Source of the DNA: Sulfobacillus benefaciens
GTDB taxonomy: Bacteria > Bacillota > Sulfobacillia > Sulfobacillales > Sulfobacillaceae
Assembly (NCBI GenBank): GCA_003023725.1
Contig: PXYT01000009.1
Location: forward strand, 17,444-81,443
Reading direction: 5' to 3'
Length of the DNA: 64,000 nt
Of this stretch, positions 41,736 through 49,964 are shown one piece after another (position 1 is the stretch's first letter; each line of letters opens with the position of its first letter). The notes beneath the pieces were generated by a model, which made no database searches, had not been told where the DNA came from, and saw nothing but the letters and a program-made list of their open reading frames with translations. Both the position numbers and the translations under genes were made by a program.

Positions 41736-42635
41736 ATGAAACTCAAAACAATCCGCATTATCGGTGTGCCGCTTGACTATGGGGCCGATCGTCGTGGTGT
41801 TGACATGGGGCCCAGTGCTATCCGCTATGCGGGACTCCATGAGAAAATTCGGCAGGTCGGCCATCAAGTCATCGACATCGGGAATTTGCCGGTACCCGTT
41901 CCTGAAACCCGTGCCCAAACCCATCAAGGTCTTAAATATGCCGATGAGATTGTCAGAGTGAGCCGGGTGCTGGCCCGTGCCGTGGAGAAAACCCTGGATG
42001 ACGGGCAGTATCCATTGGTTCTGGGGGGTGATCACAGTATTGCGATCGGCACGATTAGCGGGCTGTTGCGCAAATTCGCGCGAGTCGGTTTATTGTGGTT
42101 TGACGCTCACGGGGATTACAACACGGATCAGACGTCGCCGTCCGGAAATGTTCACGGCATGCCTGTTGCCACGGTGGTCGGACTCGGGCATCCGGTGTTG
42201 AAAATTCCTTTGCAGGACCGCTTTGTTGATCCACACAAAATTGTCTATGTGGGGGTGCGGACCCTTGATGCCGAGGAAGCGCACCGGCTGCGCGAATCGG
42301 GAGCAACTGTCTTTTCCATGCACGAAATTGACCGCTACGGAATGCACGATGTGATGGCCAAGGCGATGGATATCGTAACAGACCAAACTGATGCGGTTCA
42401 CTTAAGTTTTGACATTGATGCGGTGGATCCCTTATATGCTCCCGGCTCCGGCACCCCTTACAGTGGGGGCTTAACCGAACGGGAAGCGCATCTGGCACTG
42501 GAACTGCTGGCGGAAAGTGATATTGTCTCGTCGATGGAAATGGTCGAAGTGAATCCTATTTTGGATGAACGTAACCGGACCGGGAAATTGGCCGCGAATT
42601 TGATTGCCTCGGCCCTGGGCCACCGCATTATCTGA
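41736..42635 (+). CDS. rocF: Arginase
   Basis: Arginase hydrolyses arginine to ornithine and urea. It has 299 residues. IIGVPLDYGADRRGVDMGPS is the arginase-type N-terminus. Manganese ligands are in GGDHSIAIG (His), WFDAHGDYNT (Asp, His, Asp) and SFDIDAVDP (two Asp). The C-terminal EVNPILDERNRTGKLA fits arginase better than agmatinase. AAAGGAG precedes the ATG. With the ornithine carbamoyltransferase and proline dehydrogenase nearby it suggests arginine/ornithine/proline interconversion. Confidence 0.9.
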   Translation: MKLKTIRIIGVPLDYGADRRGVDMGPSAIRYAGLHEKIRQVGHQVIDIGNLPVPVPETRAQTHQGLKYADEIVRVSRVLARAVEKTLDDGQYPLVLGGDHSIAIGTISGLLRKFARVGLLWFDAHGDYNTDQTSPSGNVHGMPVATVVGLGHPVLKIPLQDRFVDPHKIVYVGVRTLDAEEAHRLRESGATVFSMHEIDRYGMHDVMAKAMDIVTDQTDAVHLSFDIDAVDPLYAPGSGTPYSGGLTEREAHLALELLAESDIVSSMEMVEVNPILDERNRTGKLAANLIASALGHRII

Positions 42636-42724
42636 TTGTTCTCGGATTTTCGTATCACAGCGGCATTTTCTAAAGGACATGAAGTCGCACGCCAAATCAA
42701 CCGACCTGTGGGAGGAAAACTAAC

Positions 42725-43858
42725 ATGGCTAATTGGAATGAGAGTGTAGTGACATATCGCCGGGAACTCCATCAGATTCCGGAGCTTGGATTTCAGGAAA
42801 AGCAGACCAGTCAATTCCTCATTGATACTTTGCATCATTTGGGATTGGATCCGGTGCGCATTGCGGATACCGGGGTCATGGTTGATGTGGTGGGAAACCG
42901 TCCGGGCCCCTGTGTCGCTGTTCGTGCTGACATGGACGGCTTGCCACTTGAAGAGGATACCGGGCTGCCGTTTTGCTCCCGGCATCCTGGGGTGATGCAC
43001 GCTTGTGGGCATGACGGCCACATGGCTATTGCCCTCGCCCTGGCCTCTAGACTTCAGGACCAGCGGGACTTTCCCGGTAAGGTACGGGTTTTCTTTCAGC
43101 CAGCCGAAGAAAAACCACCCGGGGGAGCACCTAAAATGATTGCTGGAGGTTGTCTTGAGGGCGTGGATGAAGTTTTGGGCCTCCATTTGTGGGCAGGTGA
43201 TCCCGTTGGCACAGTGGGAATTCGCTCGGGCCCTCTCATGGCTAATGCGGACCAATTTACTATTCGTATTCAAGGGAAAGGCGGGCATGGATCCGAACCG
43301 GCGGATACGAAAGATGCGATTCTCATTGCCTCTATGATTGTCATGAATCTTCAGACCATTGTTTCGCGTCGTTTGAATGCGTTTGATACCGCCGTTGTGA
43401 GTTGTGGAACTATCCGGGGAGGGGCCACCTTTAACATCATTGCGGAAACTGCCGAAATTACGGGGACGGTCCGTACGCTGTCAAAGACGATTCAGGATCG
43501 CATCATCCATGAAATCCAGCACATAGCGCATGCCACCGCGCAATTATACGATGCCGAAGCCACAGTAACTTATCAGTATGGCTATCCCGCCGTCGTAAAC
43601 CACGAAGCCAGTGTGAATCGCATAGAGGAGGCTATCCGCTCGGTCGTCGATGTATTCCATCCCGATCCGGCTATGGGTGGAGAAGACTTTGCCTACTATT
43701 TACAGGAAAAATCTGGGGCCTTTTTCTTTTTGGGATGTCGTCCCGAGGGTGAAAGCTTTCCGCATCACTCTCCGCATTTTCAAATCAATGAAAACGCATT
43801 ACCTCTCGGAGTTGACGTGCTGTTTCGTTGCGCCATGAATTTTCTTGAGGGTCGCTGA
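42725..43858 (+). CDS. M20-family amidohydrolase/peptidase
   Basis: This metal-dependent amidohydrolase has 377 residues and the M20D layout. Metal-binding motifs are RADMDGLPLEEDTG, MHACGHDGHMAIAL and FQPAEEKPPGGA, with the last metal histidine region in the C-terminal HHSPHFQINE. Relatives act on N-acyl amino acids, indole-acetyl or hippuryl conjugates, or N-acetyl-diaminopimelate. Between arginase and OTC, an N-acetyl-amino-acid substrate is plausible. GGGAGG lies 8 bases before the ATG. Confidence 0.9.
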   Translation: MANWNESVVTYRRELHQIPELGFQEKQTSQFLIDTLHHLGLDPVRIADTGVMVDVVGNRPGPCVAVRADMDGLPLEEDTGLPFCSRHPGVMHACGHDGHMAIALALASRLQDQRDFPGKVRVFFQPAEEKPPGGAPKMIAGGCLEGVDEVLGLHLWAGDPVGTVGIRSGPLMANADQFTIRIQGKGGHGSEPADTKDAILIASMIVMNLQTIVSRRLNAFDTAVVSCGTIRGGATFNIIAETAEITGTVRTLSKTIQDRIIHEIQHIAHATAQLYDAEATVTYQYGYPAVVNHEASVNRIEEAIRSVVDVFHPDPAMGGEDFAYYLQEKSGAFFFLGCRPEGESFPHHSPHFQINENALPLGVDVLFRCAMNFLEGR

Positions 43859-43985
43859 AGGTTAAGGGGATTCGAAATCTCCCACTCCATGTTTATGAAG
43901 TGGATGGTAAAACATCCAAGACCGGCGAAAAAGACCTTTATAGAATACAAGCTGCCTTATCGCATAAAGCCGCAGCGATTTTACT

Positions 43986-44020
43986 GGTGCATATTCATGG
44001 ATAGTTATTGCATAATTATC
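43986..44020 (+). promoter_or_regulatory. ARG-box-like repeats upstream of the carbamoyltransferase gene
   Basis: TGCATATTCA (43988-43997) and TGCATAATTA (44009-44018) lie 11 bp apart in an AT-rich spacer. They resemble half-sites of the ArgR/AhrC operator. Binding is inference from pattern only. Confidence 0.35.
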
Positions 44021-44058
44021 CTAAACAATGTATTATTGTTCATCAGGAGGCGGTAGTT

Positions 44059-45018
44059 GTGGTAGAGCGGTTGTTGGCGAATGAGGTCCGATTACAAGGT
44101 CGATCGGTTGTGTCGCTAAAGGATTGGAGTCCCACGGAAATCAAGCAGGTGTTAATGACAGCTAAATGGATGAAAGCGAATCCTAAAGTCGCGGAAATCC
44201 AATATGCCCTAAAGGGAAAATCCGTGGCAATGATTTTTGAACTCCCGTCCACCCGTACGCGAGTATCTTTTCAAGTCGCCATTCAGAGCTTAGGAGCGGC
44301 TCCTGTGATTCTGGATTGGCAAGACAGTCAATTGGGTCGGGGAGAGCCCATTGAGGATACGGCCCGTGTTCTTTCTCGTTACGTTGAGGCGCTAGTTGTC
44401 CGGGCGCGAAACCACCAAATGGTTCAGACCTTGCAAAAATGGGCCACGATTCCGGTTTTTAATGCGCTGACCGATGCGGCCCATCCGTTTCAGGTATTAG
44501 CAGATGCCTTAACGATTTGGGAGCACGTTGGATATCTGTCAGGAGCCAAACTGGCTTATGTTGGCGACGGTAACAACATGGCTAACTCTTACATGATTAT
44601 CGGAGCCAAATTAGGTATGCATGTCCGCGTTGCATGCCCCGTGGAATGGAGCCCGGCTGCGGACGTGGTTGCTTATGCCCAGCAAGAGGCCGAAATGACC
44701 GGCGGTTCGATTCAAGTGATGACCGATCCAGAACAAGCTGTGTTTGGGGCGGAAGCGGTGGCCACGGATGTCTTTGTGTCGATGGGTAATGAGGATAGCG
44801 ATGCGAAACGGAGTCAATTGGCACCTTATCAAGTGAATGCCCAGTTGATGGCAAAAGCTAAACCCACGGCTATATTTCTTCATTGTTTGCCAGCTCATCG
44901 GGGTGAGGAAGTGACTGAAGAAGTGTTGGAAGGCCGTCAGTCCGTCGTGTTTGACGAAGCTGAAAACCGCCTGCACGTTCAAAAGAGCGTGCTGTACCAT
45001 ACCTTGTCCGAATTTTGA
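44059..45018 (+). CDS. argF: Ornithine carbamoyltransferase
   Basis: OTC makes citrulline from ornithine and carbamoyl phosphate, or the reverse in the catabolic pathway. It has 319 residues from the GTG at 44059, 8 bases after AGGAGG; an upstream in-frame ATG at 44008 has no ribosome site. The carbamoyl-phosphate loop STRTR is at residues 64-68, followed by a HPFQVLAD segment and HCLPAHRGEEVTEEV, the cysteine loop that marks OTC. The name argF is by family; it could be a catabolic arcB-type enzyme. Confidence 0.93.
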   Translation: MVERLLANEVRLQGRSVVSLKDWSPTEIKQVLMTAKWMKANPKVAEIQYALKGKSVAMIFELPSTRTRVSFQVAIQSLGAAPVILDWQDSQLGRGEPIEDTARVLSRYVEALVVRARNHQMVQTLQKWATIPVFNALTDAAHPFQVLADALTIWEHVGYLSGAKLAYVGDGNNMANSYMIIGAKLGMHVRVACPVEWSPAADVVAYAQQEAEMTGGSIQVMTDPEQAVFGAEAVATDVFVSMGNEDSDAKRSQLAPYQVNAQLMAKAKPTAIFLHCLPAHRGEEVTEEVLEGRQSVVFDEAENRLHVQKSVLYHTLSEF

Positions 45019-45097
45019 ATGCCATGTCGCCCATGGTCGACAAAGAACAGCCCGAAAATCCACAACAGGCGTTGATGCTCATCTCAAACAACGAGAC

Positions 45098-45135
45098 AAA
45101 ACCGGTCCGTCGGCGGACTGGTTTTTGTATTTTAT
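45098..45135 (+). terminator. Rho-independent terminator after argF
   Basis: AAAACC, GTCCG, CGGAC and GGTTTT form a nearly continuous stem with one mismatch and a TCGG loop, followed by TTGTATTTTATT. It lies 80 bp after the OTC stop. Confidence 0.85.
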
Positions 45136-45240
45136 TGGGTTTCACGGGGCCCATGCTTTTGTTGGTCATGTCGCGATCCCTTGGGACAGCTTGAATCAGG
45201 GCTTTTCAGCGCGGTACTGTGGGAATGTTCGGGGAAGTGG

Positions 45241-45265
45241 TAGACTGTTCTCATAGGTATGAGAA
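45241..45265 (+). promoter_or_regulatory. Promoter -10 and perfect inverted repeat before the fur gene
   Basis: TTCTCATA and TATGAGAA (45248-45265) form a perfect 8-bp inverted repeat with a 2-bp centre. It sits directly after an extended -10 (TGGTAGACT, 45238-45246) and 13 bp before the start codon. Its position over the transcription start fits autorepression by the Fur-family protein. Confidence 0.65.
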
Positions 45266-45278
45266 TGAGGTGATGCAT

Positions 45279-45755
45279 ATGGTCCACCTGTCTTCCATCT
45301 ACCGCAAACTGGAGGAAGGCGCCAAACGGCTGACTCCCCAGCGAGAATTGGTGATCCGGATCTTTGCCGAACACCCCGGAGAGCATTTGTCGGCCGAAGA
45401 GGTGCATCAACTCGTGAAAAGTCATTTTCAGGATATTGGACTGGCGACAGTATATCGGTCGTTGGAATTGTTGACGGATCTGGAAATTTTAACCCGCATC
45501 AGCTTTGACGATGGCCGGGCACGCTACGAATTCAATCAGGAGGAAACCCATCGTCATCATCATCTGGTTTGTGTTCACTGCGGCCATGTTGATGAATACG
45601 CTGAGGATTTGTTGGATCCGCTGGAAGATCGGATTCTGTACGAACGAGGATTTCAAGTTTTGGATCATGAGTTGAAGTTTTATGGATTGTGCCGAAATTG
45701 TGCCGGCAAACTGGGGAAAACTGGGGGGCCAGTGAGAGAAACGAGAGGAGATTAG
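45279..45755 (+). CDS. Fur-family metal-dependent regulator
   Basis: This 158-residue protein is a ferric-uptake-type repressor. The start is placed at the ATG at 45279, 6 bases after GAGGTG; an ATG two codons earlier abuts that site. The winged helix has LTPQRELVIRIF and the recognition helix GLATVYRSLELL. The regulatory metal site is HRHHHLVCVHCGHVDEY, and two CxxC pairs (CVHC, CRNC) form the structural zinc site. It resembles Fur more than PerR or Zur, but the metal cannot be settled from sequence. The next frame begins 5 bp after its stop. Confidence 0.9.
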   Translation: MVHLSSIYRKLEEGAKRLTPQRELVIRIFAEHPGEHLSAEEVHQLVKSHFQDIGLATVYRSLELLTDLEILTRISFDDGRARYEFNQEETHRHHHLVCVHCGHVDEYAEDLLDPLEDRILYERGFQVLDHELKFYGLCRNCAGKLGKTGGPVRETRGD

Positions 45756-45760
45756 AATCA

Positions 45761-46114
45761 TTGACAACGGTTCTGTACTGCTATAAGCGGTGAACGACCT
45801 GTGCCAAAGCGCGAGCGTGGCTCCGCACCCAGGGGATAGACTTTCGTGAACATGATTTGATAACCGAACCCTTGTCGGTATCCCAGATAGAGGCATTGGC
45901 AGAAAAAGTCGGAGGAACTACAAAATTATTGTCCCGGACCAGCCCTTCTTACCGAGAATTGCGGAGCGCCGTGCATTCCGAGGCCGAATGGCTCGATCAT
46001 ATGGCAGCGGAACCCCGTTTGATTAAACGGCCGATATGGGTCATCGGTCATGATGTTGTTGTAGGCTTCTCGGAAGGACATTGGCAAGAACTTTGGGAGC
46101 AAAAGAGTCGTTAA
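45761..46114 (+). CDS. Putative selenoprotein, ArsC/Spx family, with in-frame UGA
   Basis: Read from the TTG at 45761, with AGAGGAG 10 bases upstream, the frame encodes 117 residues if the single TGA (45791-45793) is decoded. The product begins MTTVLYCYKR, then the TGA position, then TTCAKARAWLRTQGIDFREH. ArsC/Spx thioredoxin-fold proteins have a CxxC motif at exactly this place, so the TGA replaces the first cysteine, giving U-T-T-C. The rest matches the family through the RLIKRPIWVIG and VVVGFSEGHWQELW end. There is no other stop or frameshift. A SECIS-like hairpin follows. A thiol-disulfide or arsenate-type reductase role is inference. The alternative is a single-mutation pseudogene; a start at 45857 would lack the active site. 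Confidence 0.78.
45798..45833 (+). promoter_or_regulatory. Candidate bacterial SECIS element
   Basis: Right after the TGA, CCTG (45798-45801) can pair with CAGG (45830-45833), and GCCA (45803-45806) with TGGC (45818-45821). The top two pairs leave a CGAG loop at 45812-45815. The loop G at 45813 is 20 bases past the TGA, inside the distance range known for bacterial SECIS elements, and is within the first two loop bases. Confidence 0.55.
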
Positions 46115-46210
46115 CCTGTTAGACCATCAGTGCCGGCTCGATCTTGTTGACGACTCGGCAGGGAAGATGGCTGGGCTGGACAATGGGAACATAGAGGGGG
46201 AAACAGGGTA

Positions 46211-47215
46211 TTGGATGTGGTAATTTTAGGAGCTGGCAGTCTTGGGCAGACGTTTGCCGTGCTACTGGCACGACACCAAGCTTCCGTTATCCTGGTGGGG
46301 ACCCCGGAAAGCGTGAACCGTCTGGTTCAGAAGGGCATTGTTTTGGACGGCAAAGACCAGGCCCAAGTTCCGGTCTATGACATGCCCGCCTCCATAAAGG
46401 ACGTGAAGCCGGGTCAGATTGTTGCCAGCACAGAACTGGCTGAGGATATTTCCATCGGTGGGGTGATCGCCTGCACTAAAGCGCATCAGTTGCGTGATGC
46501 CTTGGACCGGATATCCTCATTGCGTCCGCAGTTGGTCATTGGGTTTCAAAATGGGCTCACCAAGGACGCAGTCTTGTCAGAACGTTTTGGTCAAGATGTC
46601 GTGGCAGGTGCGGTAACCATTATCGGTGCTGATCGCCAGGAAGATGGCACTATTTATATCTCGGGGCGAGGTGCGACTTTTATCGGACCTTTGAGCACTG
46701 TGTCCTCTCGGCATCTCGAGGAATCGGCCCAGTTCATTATCACTGCTCTTAACGAGGCCAATTATCCTGCTGAATGGCGATCCGATATTGTGTCGGTGGA
46801 ATGGTCCAAGGCCGTTATGGCGAGTGCGACTTTTGGTATTGCCGTATTGACGCAAAGTACGATGGGGAAGATCTTTTCCCGTGAGCCATGGACTCAAGGG
46901 TTTTTGGATCTTCTCGAGGATGCCGCATCAGTGGCTGATTCGCTACAAATCCCTTTGTGTGATTTACCGGGATTTCCCGTGCAATATTTCCGGACGGAAT
47001 CTCGGGAGGTGATTACCCGCCGACTCCGTCAAGCGTCTGAATCGCTTGCAACGGTTCGGGTGTCCATGTTACAAGATGTGATGGCGGGCCGGAGCCTGGA
47101 AGTGGACGAGGTGGTAGGAAGTCTCATAGCCCATGCGGATTCTGTTCATTTGGCTGTACCCCGGTTACGTTTCACGTACCGGATTCTCCGTGGATTTTCT
47201 CCGCTTCCGGAATGA
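46211..47215 (+). CDS. Ketopantoate reductase (PanE/ApbA)-like protein
   Basis: This 334-residue NADPH-dependent reductase-family protein has the N-terminal ILGAGSLGQTFAVLLARH Rossmann motif. ACTKAHQLRDAL and GFQNGLTKDAV match the family's central motifs, and EWSKAVMAS supplies a lysine at the usual catalytic position. A C-terminal helical domain holds SMLQDVMAGRSLEVDEVVGS, matching the family's RTS(ML)LQDxxxGRxTEID pattern. PanE makes pantoate for coenzyme A, but distant relatives have other substrates. The start is a TTG with a weak site (GAGGGGG) 13 bases upstream; a GTG two codons later is possible. Confidence 0.83.
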   Translation: MDVVILGAGSLGQTFAVLLARHQASVILVGTPESVNRLVQKGIVLDGKDQAQVPVYDMPASIKDVKPGQIVASTELAEDISIGGVIACTKAHQLRDALDRISSLRPQLVIGFQNGLTKDAVLSERFGQDVVAGAVTIIGADRQEDGTIYISGRGATFIGPLSTVSSRHLEESAQFIITALNEANYPAEWRSDIVSVEWSKAVMASATFGIAVLTQSTMGKIFSREPWTQGFLDLLEDAASVADSLQIPLCDLPGFPVQYFRTESREVITRRLRQASESLATVRVSMLQDVMAGRSLEVDEVVGSLIAHADSVHLAVPRLRFTYRILRGFSPLPE

Positions 47216-47224
47216 CTTGCATCT

Positions 47225-47275
47225 GCGAATAGGCCTTGGGCGCATCAAAGGTCCAGGCCCATTCGCGGATTTTAT
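47225..47275. terminator. Convergent terminator
   Basis: GCGAAT...GGCCTTGG pairs with CCAGGCC...ATTCGC (47225-47266, one bulge and one mismatch), followed by TTTTAT on the plus strand. It fills the gap between the plus-strand reductase gene and the minus-strand beta-lactamase-like gene. Confidence 0.75.
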
Positions 47276-47284
47276 ATGGGCGTC

Positions 47285-48127
47285 TTAGGGTTGCGGCGCC
47301 GATTGAGTGAAATAATCAAAAATAATACGGCTCAATTCGGGCAGGATAACCAAAGCTTCGTTGTCGACGTGAAACCGCAAGTCTTTTGCCTTCTCACTGA
47401 GAATGGCGACGACATAGTCGCCCCACGGTGTGGTGACGATGCCGACGTCATTGCGAACGCCTTGCAGAGAACCGCTTTTGCTGCCAATGCGAACGGCAGG
47501 AGGGCTCTCACCCTCTTCGGTAATCCAGTCGTAAGGCAGATCTCGAGTCATGATGGTGTTGTACTGCTGTTGGGTCAGGATCTTCCACATGGCCTGTGAT
47601 GCCTGGGCGCTCACGAGTGTTCGCTGGTAAAGACGGGTTAACAAGGTTGCCATATCTCGTGCGGTGCTTAAGCCTAACGGGCCAGGAATGCTAAAGTCGA
47701 CACGCTTCATCAGCTTTGTCTCGGCGAGGCCGCCGTGTTGTGTAATAAAGTGGTTGACCGTGTCGAGTCCCACCAAGCGCAAGATCATGTTTGTCGCCGT
47801 ATTGTCGCTCACAATGATCATGAGGGTTATCACATCCAAAATGGGCAAAGACAACCCCGGGGATAAGTGGCGGAGAATTCCGGAGCCCTCCACAATATCC
47901 TCGGGTTCTATGCGTAGAGGAGTTTCCCAAGACTCGTTGTGATCGACAAGGTATTGGAAGGCGGCGGCCATAATCGGTATTTTGATTACGGACGCCGTCT
48001 CCATGACGATCTGGGAGTCGTAAGACAGGCTATCGTGACTCATCATATGTTCAGCGTAGAAGCCGACATGACCCATAAAGCGCCCGATTACGCTTTGGAT
48101 GCGCTGCCACGCCCAGGACTTATTCAA
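47285..48127 (-). CDS. Class A beta-lactamase-like serine hydrolase
   Basis: This 280-residue protein has the fold motifs of class A beta-lactamases: SVIK at residues 46-49 (SxxK), SDN at 107-109, and SKSGS in place of KTG. It has no visible signal peptide or lipobox, so it may stay in the cytoplasm, which is unusual for a lactamase. It may be a beta-lactamase-like esterase or amidase rather than a resistance enzyme. It lies downstream of the molybdenum-cofactor genes on the same strand, 28 bp after moeA. Confidence 0.82.
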   Translation of the reverse strand: MNKSWAWQRIQSVIGRFMGHVGFYAEHMMSHDSLSYDSQIVMETASVIKIPIMAAAFQYLVDHNESWETPLRIEPEDIVEGSGILRHLSPGLSLPILDVITLMIIVSDNTATNMILRLVGLDTVNHFITQHGGLAETKLMKRVDFSIPGPLGLSTARDMATLLTRLYQRTLVSAQASQAMWKILTQQQYNTIMTRDLPYDWITEEGESPPAVRIGSKSGSLQGVRNDVGIVTTPWGDYVVAILSEKAKDLRFHVDNEALVILPELSRIIFDYFTQSAPQP

Positions 48128-48155
48128 GTCTTCGCCTCCTTGTGTTCACATCTCC

Positions 48156-49391
48156 TCAACGGGACTGCTCATTTGGTTCCCAGTGTAAGCGTTCCGGGCC
48201 CAGTCCGGGAATGACAAGAGCATTCAGCATAGTGTATTCCGGAAGGCGGGGACTTCCTTGAGGAATGACGGCAAAGGCGTCGGCCTGCCTGTATGGGGTA
48301 ATTATATCAGAGCCTTGAGGCAATCTCGCGTCAAGGAATGCTTCGCCATTTTCAACAACGATACGGGCCCTCAGGTAGCGGGTTTCCCGGGTAGGCTTCC
48401 CGAAAGGATGCCGTAATCGTCCCGAGAATTGGCGAACGGGGAGCCGGGCGCCAAACAATGAGGCAAGGTAAGGCAGGACGACGAGGAACCAGGAGGTCAG
48501 GGCTGCACCCGGATTTCCCGATAGGGCAAGAATGGGAACGTTATTCTTCGTAGCCGCCGCCATGGCTTTCCCGGGATGCATGTCAATGCGCCAGAAGAGT
48601 AAGCGGGTGTGTTCGCGCAGATACTGGATAACCTGATCTTTATCGCCAACCGATACGCCACCGGTGCTGATCACCAGATCGTATGGCGATAGCTCGGAAA
48701 ACGCTTGCTCAATCGACTGGCGGGAATCCCGGGCCTCAGGCAACTGCACAACGTGTGCCCCGGCTTCGTTTAACAGGCCCGTGAACAAATAATGGTTGAC
48801 GTTATAAATGTGTGCGGGCCTTAACTCCTCCCCCGGATTCTGCAGTTCGTCCCCGGTTGTAATGAGCAGTATCCTTGGCTTTCGATAGACATAGACAGTG
48901 TCATAACCCGATAAGGCCAGAATCCCGGTTTCCAATGCCCCCAGGTATTGCCCGGGGCTTAAGACCATGCTTCCTGATGTGATTTCCGATCCTCGTTGAC
49001 TGATATTGCGACCGGAAGGCACGGCTTTGGCCATTTCAATCCGGCTGTCCTGCCGGATGACGGCTTCCTGTTCTATCACCGTATCGAGTTCAGGAGGAAC
49101 CGGAGCCCCTGTCATGATTCGCACGGCGTGGCCCGGAGGGATGGGGCCCGTAAACACATCGCCCGCATTGATCTGTCCCGCCACGATTAGGGTTCCCGGA
49201 GTTTCTTGAGACCGCACGGCGTATCCGTCCATAGCCGCACGGTGAAATGGCGGGGCATCCATTCGGGCACGGATTTCCTGAGCCAGGGTTCTTCCCAAGC
49301 TTTGTGTGATGGGGACCTGTTCGTAATCGCGAATCGGTGTCCTCACGCTGTCCAAAAGCCTTAATGCTTCCATTACGCTAATATGACCCAT
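48156..49391 (-). CDS. moeA: Molybdopterin molybdenumtransferase
   Basis: MoeA inserts molybdate into adenylated molybdopterin to finish molybdenum cofactor. It has 411 residues. Family motifs are PPFHRAAMDGYAVRS, VRIMTGAPVPPELDTVI, the molybdopterin-binding STGGVSVGDKDQVIQYL and LSGNPGAALTSW. It lies in a moeA-mobB-mobA group on the minus strand. This shows that the organism makes a molybdoenzyme, perhaps a formate dehydrogenase or other oxidoreductase outside the window. Confidence 0.95.
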   Translation of the reverse strand: MGHISVMEALRLLDSVRTPIRDYEQVPITQSLGRTLAQEIRARMDAPPFHRAAMDGYAVRSQETPGTLIVAGQINAGDVFTGPIPPGHAVRIMTGAPVPPELDTVIEQEAVIRQDSRIEMAKAVPSGRNISQRGSEITSGSMVLSPGQYLGALETGILALSGYDTVYVYRKPRILLITTGDELQNPGEELRPAHIYNVNHYLFTGLLNEAGAHVVQLPEARDSRQSIEQAFSELSPYDLVISTGGVSVGDKDQVIQYLREHTRLLFWRIDMHPGKAMAAATKNNVPILALSGNPGAALTSWFLVVLPYLASLFGARLPVRQFSGRLRHPFGKPTRETRYLRARIVVENGEAFLDARLPQGSDIITPYRQADAFAVIPQGSPRLPEYTMLNALVIPGLGPERLHWEPNEQSR

Positions 49392-49436
49392 ATTCTCTGC
49401 CTTTCTCTTAGTTCGGTTGGGGTCGCGCGGCTTTCG

Positions 49437-49958
49437 TCAGGACGATTTTTGGAAAAAGTCGAGGGCCGACGGATCCTTCCAACAAAAACTGAGTAGCTGT
49501 TGATGGTTTAGAATGTACGCGGCAATGTCCTGACTGACGTCGATGCCGAGCGGAAGCTCCGCGCCGTAGTAGTCGAGCCCTGGCGTCTGCGTCCGGTTAG
49601 GGCCGATAACTAACCGGACGTTGGACACCTGGTCCAAAATTGCCTGCGAGTCCAAAACAATTTTGGGTGTGGGAAGATATTTCCCCCCCTCCCATATCAT
49701 CCATCCATAATAATGCGCCATACGGGCCCAATCAATGGCTAAAGGAACCGATCCCCGCCAGGTCATTTGGTCCGGTTGAAGCAAGAGCGTGTCGGCTTGT
49801 CGGGCAGCAAAGCGGCTTGTGTCCGACCCAGGGCGATCGGAGCCAAGATGGTGGGAAAACTTTAGCACCATGACGCCGCCTGAAAGCCGGGCGCACAACG
49901 CTTCAATAAGCCGTGTCTTCCCGACATTGGAATAGCCTACGATATGAATAACGCGCAT
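49437..49958 (-). CDS. mobB: Molybdopterin-guanine dinucleotide accessory GTPase
   Basis: MobB is a P-loop GTP-binding protein that helps MobA. It has 173 residues. The P-loop GYSNVGKTRLIEALCARL is at residues about 8-25, and VMVLKFSHH follows as in the family. It ends about 45 bp before moeA and begins 6 bp after mobA, so the genes are co-transcribed. Confidence 0.9.
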   Translation of the reverse strand: MRVIHIVGYSNVGKTRLIEALCARLSGGVMVLKFSHHLGSDRPGSDTSRFAARQADTLLLQPDQMTWRGSVPLAIDWARMAHYYGWMIWEGGKYLPTPKIVLDSQAILDQVSNVRLVIGPNRTQTPGLDYYGAELPLGIDVSQDIAAYILNHQQLLSFCWKDPSALDFFQKSS

Positions 49959-49964
49959 GTTCCC

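Noticed and set aside
45857..46114. Short 85-residue protein starting at TTG 45857
   Set aside because: It has no ribosome site and begins in the middle of an ArsC/Spx fold; the full frame through the TGA explains the sequence better.
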